DNA of 15,063 nt. Origin: Deltaproteobacteria bacterium ADurb.Bin026 (GTDB lineage Bacteria; Desulfobacterota; Syntrophorhabdia; Syntrophorhabdales; Syntrophorhabdaceae). A program made the translations under genes and the position numbers. The stretch is from assembly GCA_002071245.1 (NCBI GenBank), contig MWEV01000278.1, positions 1-15,063 on the forward strand, read 5' to 3'. Positions 1-7,012 of this stretch are shown here, one piece after another. The notes below the pieces were generated by a model. The model saw only the letters and a list, made by a program, of their open reading frames with translations, did no database searches and had not been told where the DNA came from. Numbering within the stretch: the first letter of the stretch is position 1; each line of letters starts with the position of its first letter.

Positions 1-111
1 GTAAAAGCTATCTCAAATTCAGGAATAACTCCAAATATAAATTATAAAAAATGTATTAGTTGCTACTGTTGTCAGGAAATGTGCCCAGAAAGCGCTATAA
101 CAATATCGTAA
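1..111 (+). CDS. 4Fe-4S ferredoxin-type C-terminus, probably DUF362-like protein (5' end missing)
   Basis: Only the last 36 codons are present, open from the left edge to a TAA at 109-111. The tail carries a single iron-sulfur motif, C-x2-C-x2-C-x3-C-P (Cys at window codons 18, 21, 24 and 28, within CISCYCCQEMCP), which would bind one 4Fe-4S cluster. A terminal motif of this form followed by a short Ala-Ile-Thr-Ile strand is what I associate with DUF362-type proteins, some of which occur in polysaccharide loci. That family assignment comes from memory of the motif, not from a search. It could equally be another ferredoxin-domain oxidoreductase subunit. More than 1 kb of non-coding DNA separates it from the next gene, so it probably does not belong to the polysaccharide operon. 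Confidence 0.7.
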   Translation, partial: VKAISNSGITPNINYKKCISCYCCQEMCPESAITIS

Positions 112-1179
112 TTCGACAATATTATATCATGTATGATATCAATTAGATATAAGATAATATTAAATAATATCTTTAAAATTGCCATTAATAAATAATTGTT
201 TCATGAATAAACAATCTATTAAATAGCTGATATTACAAATATAATTAATAACATAAAATATTAACCGATATTATAATGAATATATTTTAATTTTATCGCG
301 CAATCGATATATTAAATATTACATAGTTGTGATTATACTAATATAACTATAATATCATGATGTTACAATTGGCATATTTAATATGCAGTTCAAATATATT
401 ATCAGTTATATATTTGAATAATAAAACATTTAATAATATTATTTTCATTTAATAAGCTTTAATACTTCTATATCAAATAAGGTGTTTAGGTAATTCCAGC
501 ATATATAATAATATTAAAGATTTATGTGATACCAGTAAATGTTATTATAATTGTAAAATATTCTGTTTATTCGAAATATCTGACAGACATATTAAATATA
601 TATAAAATTATGGTTGTGAGATTTCAAAAAATAAACAATCTCATTATTATAAATGCAGTTATATAGATATAATACGAGAAATATAAAATAAATAATAAAT
701 TACTCGATATAAGTTAAATTTAGAATAAAAAATAATATATATTTTAAATTAGATAGAATAATGGTTCATGATATTCAACGTACATAAAAAGCAATAATTA
801 GTTATACATTAAATCAAATATAAACAACGATAAAATATAATAAAATTATCAATCGTCTAAAATTATCAAAACGAAATAAATAATATTGTTAATGATAACA
901 TTATGATACAATATTAATTATGAGGTATTAAAGATAAAATATTCATTAATGAAAAGTAACAGATAATATTTTTAGTATTAGGTAATATTAAAGATATAAT
1001 TAGATAACCTTATATTTGAAAAAAGAGTTTATACAAAGAATGCTAATAAAAGCTTTATTATCAATAGGTAACAAAGTATTAAAATATATATTTAGTTTAA
1101 AATATATATTTAAATAAATTTGGATATTAAAATAAAATCTTATTGTATATTTAGAATTATACAGATTAATAATTAATCT
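112..1179. other. 1.07-kb extremely AT-rich intergenic region without a supportable gene
   Basis: Hand counts on several 60-base lines give about 12-18% G+C, far below the neighbouring coding DNA. I found no convincing reading frame on either strand, no tRNA or rRNA, and no regularly spaced repeats. Small structures are visible. An 11-bp inverted repeat (389-399 with 408-418) has an 8-nt loop. A 7-bp inverted repeat (195-201 with 209-215) has a 7-nt loop. A 14-bp direct repeat (1081-1094 and 1099-1112) has an 18-bp period. A palindrome at 1163-1179 lies just past the stop of the pentapeptide gene. In DNA of this composition such structures arise easily by chance. TATAAT-like strings are abundant for the same reason, so no promoter is called. 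Confidence 0.6.
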
Positions 1180-2094
1180 TTATTCATGATATTCGATGTT
1201 TGGATTATCATTTACACCGAAAAGAAAAACTTTACCATTTGCTAAAGTGGCGCCAGTTAAAATTGTATTGAAGAATATGGCTTTTGAGACAGCAGACCTG
1301 AACATTGTTACATTAGTTAAATTTGCATTTGAAAAATCAGAAAAATAAAGATCTGAGTTACTAAGGTTAGCTCCTGTAATATCAGAACTTACAAAAGTTG
1401 CTCTGCTTAAATCTGCATTTGTAAAATTAGCTCCATGAATAACAGCTCCAGAGAAGTTTGCATAATGCAAATCTGCACTGAAGAGATTAGCATTCAAAAG
1501 ATTAGCTCCAGATAAATCAGTCCTTATCAGGTTTGATCCTGATAGATTGGTGTTCCTCATTATAGCTTTATTTAAATTGGCATTTGTCATAATGGCACGC
1601 GTGATATCAGCATCAGACAAAATAGCCCTCGTCAGATTGGCATTTGTAAGGTCGGCCCTTGAAAGATTAGCTTTAAAAAATTTTGCACCGGTTAGATTTG
1701 CACCGGTTAGATTTGCATTGGAAAGATCTGCCTCTGAAAAATCAGCATTAAATAAATTTGCTCCTGATAAATTTGCTCCTGATAAATTTGCTCCTGATAA
1801 ATTTGCTCCTGTGAGGTTTGAAATATTTAGGGAGGCCTTTTTCAAGCTTGAAAAGTAAAAATCGGTATTTGTCAAATCAGTATCTGTCATTTTTGCATTA
1901 TCAAGAATCGATGCTGTCAAGTCCTTGCGTGTTAGGTCTAATCTGAATAAATCGCAGTTCTGACATGTGTTTGTTGTGATCAATTTTATATAATCATCCT
2001 GGTTAAATGCGAAAGTGTCGAACTTATCAAATAACATGTTAACAAAAACTGTTGTAAATATTACAAAATACAGAAATTTAAATTTATTTATCAT
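1180..2094 (-). CDS. Secreted pentapeptide-repeat protein
   Basis: This 304-residue protein consists almost entirely of tandem pentapeptides of the A(N/D)LxX type from about residue 49 to 284, roughly 47 units. They would fold into a right-handed quadrilateral beta-helix of about 12 coils. Residues 1-26 form a hydrophobic segment after a short basic start (MINKFKFLYF), which looks like a signal peptide or membrane anchor, so the helix is probably periplasmic or outside the cell. Just before the repeats is a CxxC pair (C44, C47) in the context TNTCQNCDL, which I recall as a common cap in pentapeptide proteins. Residues 97-113 are four near-identical GANLS units encoded by near-identical DNA. 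The start has a strong ribosome-binding site (GGAGGA, at 2101-2106 on the plus strand, 6-nt spacing). The gene diverges from the polysaccharide operon. Its function is unknown, and the fold alone does not predict one. Confidence 0.85.
   Translation of the reverse strand: MINKFKFLYFVIFTTVFVNMLFDKFDTFAFNQDDYIKLITTNTCQNCDLFRLDLTRKDLTASILDNAKMTDTDLTNTDFYFSSLKKASLNISNLTGANLSGANLSGANLSGANLFNADFSEADLSNANLTGANLTGAKFFKANLSRADLTNANLTRAILSDADITRAIMTNANLNKAIMRNTNLSGSNLIRTDLSGANLLNANLFSADLHYANFSGAVIHGANFTNADLSRATFVSSDITGANLSNSDLYFSDFSNANLTNVTMFRSAVSKAIFFNTILTGATLANGKVFLFGVNDNPNIEYHE
1754..1811 (-). repeat. 15-bp tandem repeat inside the pentapeptide gene
   Basis: Almost four consecutive copies of a 15-bp unit (plus-strand reading aaatttgctcctgat) start at 1754, 1769, 1784 and 1799. 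They encode consecutive GANLS pentapeptides. A second pair of identical 15-bp units lies at about 1684-1713. Identity at the nucleotide level, and not only in the protein, points to recent slippage or unequal exchange. Gain or loss of a unit keeps the reading frame. Confidence 0.85.
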
Positions 2095-2331
2095 AATTGT
2101 TCCTCCAATATTTATTTTAATTCAAAAATATGACGAAGCATACTTAAAATAAAAAATATAAAATAATAATTCACTGTCTAAAAATATATAACTTTTTAAA
2201 TTCATCTTATATAATTCTAAAAGCAATAATATCAGCATTCTATAAATTATGATAAATAGAACATATGTATTTAATTTTCGCACAATTTTAAAATATGTCA
2301 ATAAAAAAAGAATGTTGTATAAATAATTTTC

Positions 2332-2359
2332 TTGACATTTTTTAATGACGTTGTACAAT
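2332..2359 (+). promoter_or_regulatory. Probable sigma70-type promoter of the polysaccharide operon
   Basis: A perfect -35 box TTGACA (2332-2337) is followed after 16 bp by TACAAT (2354-2359), one mismatch from the -10 consensus. Transcription would begin near 2366, about 24 nt before the first in-frame ATG of the export gene and about 75 nt before the ops-like box. It lies in the 295-bp divergent gap between the pentapeptide gene and the operon. AT-rich DNA gives many false -10 boxes, but a full TTGACA at acceptable spacing is less common. Confidence 0.6.
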
Positions 2360-2389
2360 TAATATTATTATTGTAATAAAAGATATTTT

Positions 2390-3682
2390 ATGAAAAATAA
2401 AATAAAGTTATTTTCGAATGTTATTCAACATACTGCCAACGGCGGTAGCCTATTTTACAGGTATTTACAAAATAATTTAAATATTATGGAAAAAGAAATA
2501 GTTAATATTTTAGAAAATAATGTTCTTCTAATTAATAAAAGAAAAGATAAAATTGGAAAGATAAATTTAAAAGATAATTTAAAAAAGTTTTATTTTATTA
2601 TTTTAATTTTAACATTACTATTTATTAACGGATGTGCTTCTGAATCTGGCATTACAAGTGGAGTGAAAAGAACGCCAGGAGGAGAAACTGTTCAGTTAAG
2701 AGAAACAGATAATTTAACCGAAGCTGAAAAAAATAAACTACGACAAAATCTTATTAAAGAGGTTAGAGAAGGCTTTACTTTTTACAGACTATCGCCTGGT
2801 GATATGCTTGAAGTAATGTATCATCTGTCACTTGTCTCAGAGGCGCAGGATTACAGAATAGGTGTTAATGATGAATTAAATGTTGATTTTTATTTTCATC
2901 CACAAGTTAACAGAACTGTCGTAGTTCGTCCTGATGGGAAAATTACATTACCTGTTAAAGGCGATTTTCAAGCTGCTGGACTAAAGCCTGCAGAACTTGC
3001 ATCTAATATAAAGGTTCAATTTTCAGACATATATAATTCGCCTGTTGTTACCGTTAGCGTAAACAAGTTTTCTTCAAAAATGACAGAACTTCAAAAGGCA
3101 ATAACAAATGCTCCAAGAGGCCAAGCAAAATTGGTTTCGATTGGACCAGACGGTAATGTCTATCTTCCTCTTTTAAGAGGTATTAAGGCTGCCGGCAAAA
3201 CAATAGATGAATTAAGGGACATAATTAATAATGAATATAGATACGAGTTCAATAATCTAAATGTTTCTATTTTAATAGAGAGTATTACTGGAAATCGTGT
3301 TTTTATTTTTGGCGAGGTGCCAAGACCTGGTCCCGTACAAATGACAAGGCCTCTAACTTTACTGCAGCTTTTTGCAAACGTAGGGGGGTATCTTCCGACC
3401 AGTGCTATGGACCAGGTAAAGATAATGTACTGGAATGAAAAAAATGAACCTATTTTGAAGACTGTTAACCTTTATAATATTATGAATAATCTGAAATTAG
3501 AAGAGGATATGGTGGTTCCTAATAATAGTGTAATTTATGTACCGAAAACAGGCATAGCAAAGCTTAACCAGTGGGTTGATCAATATATAAGACAGTTATT
3601 TTTGTGGCAGGGCGAGAATTTAGGATTCTCGTATGGATTAGGTGGAAAGACTTTAGCTACAGGTACAATTTCGATTGAATAG
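2390..3682 (+). CDS. Wza-type outer-membrane polysaccharide export lipoprotein
   Basis: The likely role is the outer-membrane channel through which polymer leaves the cell. In the full open frame of 430 residues, a hydrophobic stretch (about 67-80) ends in INGC, a tolerable lipobox with lipid-carrying Cys82. A linker follows, then a Poly_export (PF02563-like) domain at about 132-225 (YRLSPGD at 132-138, YRIGVND at 155-161, VVRPDGKITLPVKG at 178-191). A second related module spans about 236-298 (SIGPDGNVYLPLLRG), an SLBB-like domain about 300-387 (VFIFGEVPRPGPV), and a C-terminal amphipathic segment (WVDQYIRQL) sits where Wza has its membrane helix. The start is uncertain. The ATG at 2390 has only a weak AAAAGA upstream, and residues 1-32 look like translated leader that contains the ops-like box. 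The ATG at 2486 (residue 33) is an alternative, though it also lacks a ribosome-binding site. This is the first gene of the operon. Confidence 0.88.
   Translation: MKNKIKLFSNVIQHTANGGSLFYRYLQNNLNIMEKEIVNILENNVLLINKRKDKIGKINLKDNLKKFYFIILILTLLFINGCASESGITSGVKRTPGGETVQLRETDNLTEAEKNKLRQNLIKEVREGFTFYRLSPGDMLEVMYHLSLVSEAQDYRIGVNDELNVDFYFHPQVNRTVVVRPDGKITLPVKGDFQAAGLKPAELASNIKVQFSDIYNSPVVTVSVNKFSSKMTELQKAITNAPRGQAKLVSIGPDGNVYLPLLRGIKAAGKTIDELRDIINNEYRYEFNNLNVSILIESITGNRVFIFGEVPRPGPVQMTRPLTLLQLFANVGGYLPTSAMDQVKIMYWNEKNEPILKTVNLYNIMNNLKLEEDMVVPNNSVIYVPKTGIAKLNQWVDQYIRQLFLWQGENLGFSYGLGGKTLATGTISIE
2441..2451 (+). promoter_or_regulatory. ops-like element (GGCGGTAG core) near the operon 5' end
   Basis: The sequence GGCGGTAGCCT contains the exact 8-base core GGCGGTAG of the enterobacterial ops element and also has T at position 11, differing from the E. 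coli form GGCGGTAGCGT at one base. In enterobacteria, ops sits in the leader of long surface-polysaccharide operons, pauses RNA polymerase and recruits the NusG paralogue RfaH for antitermination. Here it lies about 75 nt downstream of the predicted transcript start of just such an operon, as a GC-rich island in otherwise very AT-rich DNA. Bases 2431-2437 can pair with 2441-2447 (7 bp with one G-U, 3-nt loop), so the nascent RNA may fold over the box. No NusG paralogue is encoded in this window. Confidence 0.6.
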
Positions 3683-3754
3683 GGTTGGAGTAATAAGAGA
3701 TATGTTTCAAGCTTGCATTTATATTAAAGAAAAACAATACAACAGGAACGGAAG

Positions 3755-6142
3755 ATGGGAGCAAAGAAGCTTCTAACATTAAGAGACATATTTTATATAT
3801 TCTTCAAGAATAAGACACTAATTGTTTCTGTGTTTGTTACTTCTATCGTTATTGCATTGATTTATTGTATTGTGACTCCTGCGCAATACCGTGCAGAAAC
3901 AAAGATATTGATCAAAATTGGTAAAGCACAATTCTCAGGGGTCGAGCTAATGCCAGAAAAGCAAAATTTGCTTATCCAAGAAAGAAGCCAGAATATCCGC
4001 AACGAAATTGAATTGATAAAAGGTCAATATTTAACAGAAAAGGTAATAGAAAGACTTAAAGGTAAGATTGAACCTATGAAAGGGGATCAATCTATATTTT
4101 CGAGGACATTCAGAAATATAAAGGATATGATCAAGTCTGTTTTTACCTCAATTGGAATAACAAAAAAGACTCCCAAAGATAAGGGCATGATATTAACGTT
4201 TATGAGTTCTTTAAGGGTTAGTTTTCTTGAGGACACAGACATGATTTCTTTAACGTTTGATTGGACCGACCCGAAATTTGCGGCGTTGGTTGCAAATTTA
4301 TATGCAGATGAATACATATTGCAACATACACTCGTAAATGAATCACAGAGGTCCCATAAGTTTTATAATGAGCAGATTGAGTTGACCGATAAGAGGCTTA
4401 AGGAAACCGAAGATAATCTCCAGATGTTTCTGAAAGATACAAACATAGCAAATATATCTTTACAAAAGGAATTGCATCTGAGAAACCTTGCAGAACTCGA
4501 AAATAAATATAACCTTGCAGCGCTTGATGTTTCGCAAGCCGTGGCAAAAATAAAAAAGATTAAGGAAATGGCTGCGCAGCCTAATGTCTGGATTGAAACA
4601 CCCGAGATGGGAAGCACTATGGTGAATAGACAGGAATATTTGCGAACAATCGATGAGTCATATTTTAGATTGAAAAGCGAACGTCAAAGACTTCTAAAAA
4701 TATATACAACTGAGGCGGCGGAAATTAAGTCTATAGATGCACAGCTTGATAATCTTCGAAAACAAAAGGCTGATAGCCTTCTGAACATCGCAAATATGGA
4801 ATTGTCATTGGCTGAGAATAGAAAAAGTAGTTTAGCAAAGGATGTAGAGAACGAACGAAAGATATTGAATGATGTAAACTCAAAAACATATTTATTAAGA
4901 CAGCTTGAAAGGGATAGAGAATTAACTGAACTTAGCTATCAGATGTATAAGAAAAAGGGCGAAGAGCTAAGAATTTCTGATGACCTTGATTCTCAGAGAA
5001 TTTCAAGTGTAAGAATTGCTACACCTGCTATTCCGCCTTTGACACCGACTTATCCAAAGAAAGGTTTTATTATAATTGCGTCTGCGATGATAGGTCTCTT
5101 CCTCAGCTTTGGTTTTTCTGCTATACGTGAATTTTTTAATCATACCTTCAGGGATGATGCAGATATTGATGAGATCCTTGGTGTCCCATTCTTGATTGCA
5201 GTCCCGATGAGAAATGTTTCAGGAAACAATGGTGTATCTTCCTCGAATGGTTCAAGTACTATTGCAAATGTTTTAAACAAAATATTGCATCGTAATGGAA
5301 AGAAAACAGCAACAACTACAACAAGTTTTATAACGGCTACACCAAACGGATTAGCCTTTATTGTTTTAGTTATAATTGGAATATGTGGATATTTTATATA
5401 CCTATATCAAAGTATGATGTTTTTTCAAAACACCATAGCGATGCAACGCTTTATTTCGCACGATACGCAACAAACGCAACAGGTTATGTTTGCCTCAATC
5501 AACCCAACTGATAATGTTTTTTTAGGCAGACAAAATCAAGAAAGTAAAAACGAAGTTTCTTCTGAAGATAAAAATATAGGCATGGATCTGTTAAGTGACA
5601 AAATGGAGCAAAGGCGAATTGAATTGGAAAAACGTAGAGCTTTGCTTGAGGTTGAACTCGAAAAGATTAAATCAGAAATTGAAATAAGCAGGATGACGAA
5701 AGAACAAAAAAATAATCATGAAGCCATTCAGCAAGCGGATAATCAGAAGGCAATTCAAAATACGAATGTAACCCCAGTACAAATGCAAACAATGCATCAA
5801 ACGAACATGAGCAATGTTCCAACGAGTACCTTTATTCAACAAAAGTCTCATAATATCCGAAATAACCTTCCTATTGATAATGCAGGACAAAATCACAACA
5901 AAATAATAGATAATACATCAAAGAAAAATGAAGATAAGGACCAACAGGAGTATGTAGTGGGAACTAACGAAACATTAGTGAGTATTCTAAGGGATAAATA
6001 CAATATACCTACACATTTAATCTATAATGAATCAATAAATCTGATAAGGACTGCTAATCCTGGAATGAAAAATTTAAATAGTCTTGCAAAGGGTCAGAAA
6101 ATATTAATACCGAAAGAAGTAATCGAATTTGCGAAAAAATAA
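3755..6142 (+). CDS. Wzz/GumC-type polysaccharide co-polymerase with third membrane helix and C-terminal LysM domain
   Basis: The first 460 residues are a standard co-polymerase that sets chain length. They comprise TM1 at about 21-40, a Wzz domain, a long periplasmic coiled-coil region (about 200-400), a Pro-rich segment (PAIPPLTPTYP) and TM2 at about 437-457. The following cytoplasmic linker (DADIDEILGVPFLIAVP) normally leads into a tyrosine-kinase domain. Here it leads instead through a Ser/Thr-rich loop into a third membrane helix at 532-551. Beyond that lie a charged coiled coil (about 610-655), a Gln/Asn-rich linker and a LysM-like domain at about 732-790 (YVV..NETLVSIL..KYNIP, GQKILIPK). 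By topology that tail should be periplasmic, where LysM could bind peptidoglycan. GGAACGGAAG precedes the ATG. The gene begins 72 bp after the export gene, and the kinase-like ATPase is the next gene. Confidence 0.87.
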   Translation: MGAKKLLTLRDIFYIFFKNKTLIVSVFVTSIVIALIYCIVTPAQYRAETKILIKIGKAQFSGVELMPEKQNLLIQERSQNIRNEIELIKGQYLTEKVIERLKGKIEPMKGDQSIFSRTFRNIKDMIKSVFTSIGITKKTPKDKGMILTFMSSLRVSFLEDTDMISLTFDWTDPKFAALVANLYADEYILQHTLVNESQRSHKFYNEQIELTDKRLKETEDNLQMFLKDTNIANISLQKELHLRNLAELENKYNLAALDVSQAVAKIKKIKEMAAQPNVWIETPEMGSTMVNRQEYLRTIDESYFRLKSERQRLLKIYTTEAAEIKSIDAQLDNLRKQKADSLLNIANMELSLAENRKSSLAKDVENERKILNDVNSKTYLLRQLERDRELTELSYQMYKKKGEELRISDDLDSQRISSVRIATPAIPPLTPTYPKKGFIIIASAMIGLFLSFGFSAIREFFNHTFRDDADIDEILGVPFLIAVPMRNVSGNNGVSSSNGSSTIANVLNKILHRNGKKTATTTTSFITATPNGLAFIVLVIIGICGYFIYLYQSMMFFQNTIAMQRFISHDTQQTQQVMFASINPTDNVFLGRQNQESKNEVSSEDKNIGMDLLSDKMEQRRIELEKRRALLEVELEKIKSEIEISRMTKEQKNNHEAIQQADNQKAIQNTNVTPVQMQTMHQTNMSNVPTSTFIQQKSHNIRNNLPIDNAGQNHNKIIDNTSKKNEDKDQQEYVVGTNETLVSILRDKYNIPTHLIYNESINLIRTANPGMKNLNSLAKGQKILIPKEVIEFAKK

Positions 6143-6192
6143 TTGTACAAGTCATCTTCATTTTGAATTATTTATTAAAAATGGAATTTTAA

Positions 6193-6975
6193 ATGGGTAG
6201 ACCTCGAAAGATACCGATAATTGAAGAAAAAGAAATTGCCGAAATTGACGAGAGTCTTCAACTCTGCAATCTTAGAAATATGTATGACCATTTTTTTAAG
6301 ACACTTTGGAAATTGAAAATGGATCTTGATGAAATGAAAAAGAGAGACGAAAAGGAGCTTGTAACAAAAAAAGGAGTTGGAAGAAAACCAAAAATAAAAA
6401 AAGAAACGCAGATCAGTCATTCAATAGTTTTTTCTGGTTTTAGACGTGGAGACGGAGCTTCAACGATGTCATTGAATTTTTCATATGCCTTTGCTGAAAA
6501 TTCTGCAAATAGTGTCGTTCTCATAGATGGAAATTTAAGAGACCCTGTTCTTCAAAACCAATTTATAATGAAAAGAAAAAAAGGTCTATATGATGCCTTG
6601 CAGGGCAATGCTGGTATACAGGATATTGTGAATGAGATCATTTCAAAAAAGTTTTTTTTTATTTCTGCTGGTCAACAGACAAAAAATCCTATAACATTAT
6701 TTGAATCAGCCAAATTCGAAGTTCTCTTAAAGCAATTAAAAGAAAAATACGACCTCGTAATATTTGATTCTGCTCCCTTATTGGGGAATCCAGAAACTAC
6801 ATTATTGGCGAACAAAACAGATGGTTTGATTATGATTTTAAATGCCGATGTTACAAGATGGGAAGTGGCGAAATCAGTGAAAAACGATCTGGAAGGTGCA
6901 AATGTCAGAATATTGGGGGCTATTCTTAACAGAAAGCAGTTTATAATACCACAGGCAATATACAAATTCCTCTAA
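6193..6975 (+). CDS. CpsD/BY-kinase-like ParA-fold ATPase with degenerate Walker A
   Basis: This 260-residue cytoplasmic protein has the fold of bacterial tyrosine autokinases that partner Wzz-type proteins. A basic, charged N-terminal extension (1-75) precedes the nucleotide-binding core. The Walker A equivalent is SGFRRGDGAST (81-91), Walker A' is VVLIDGNLRDP (108-118) and Walker B is DLVIFDSAP (187-195). The usual GKS/T lysine is replaced by Ala89. The C-terminus has a single tyrosine (Y257) where active kinases usually have a tyrosine cluster. It may therefore bind nucleotide poorly or act as a structural or regulatory partner of the preceding co-polymerase rather than as an autokinase. 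The N-terminus contains GRPRK (2-6) and GRKPK (63-67), which resemble AT-hook cores and may only be basic patches. The gap to the upstream gene is 50 bp, with a weak GGA before the ATG. Confidence 0.8.
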   Translation: MGRPRKIPIIEEKEIAEIDESLQLCNLRNMYDHFFKTLWKLKMDLDEMKKRDEKELVTKKGVGRKPKIKKETQISHSIVFSGFRRGDGASTMSLNFSYAFAENSANSVVLIDGNLRDPVLQNQFIMKRKKGLYDALQGNAGIQDIVNEIISKKFFFISAGQQTKNPITLFESAKFEVLLKQLKEKYDLVIFDSAPLLGNPETTLLANKTDGLIMILNADVTRWEVAKSVKNDLEGANVRILGAILNRKQFIIPQAIYKFL

Positions 6976-7012
6976 TTGCGATATAATAATTACCTATAAA
7001 ACTTAATGTGTT

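Noticed and set aside
1163..1179. AGATTAAT-A-ATTAATCT palindrome just past the pentapeptide gene stop
   Set aside because: The stem is all AT except one pair, and there is no T-run on the minus-strand side, so it is not supported as a terminator.
112..1179. CRISPR array, tRNA or riboswitch in the AT-rich spacer
   Set aside because: No regularly spaced identical repeats of CRISPR length, no cloverleaf and no GC-rich conserved core were found. The only close direct repeat (1081-1112) is two short AT strings.
1547..1858. Open frame on the plus strand with repeated KFAPD units
   Set aside because: It is the exact antisense of the pentapeptide repeat. Its periodicity comes from the 15-bp repeats of the real gene, and it has no ribosome-binding site.
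2122..2358. 78-residue minus-strand frame in the divergent control region
   Set aside because: Composition is dominated by Leu, Ile, Tyr and Phe, as expected from translating very AT-rich DNA. It overlaps the promoter, has no recognisable motif and no convincing start signal.
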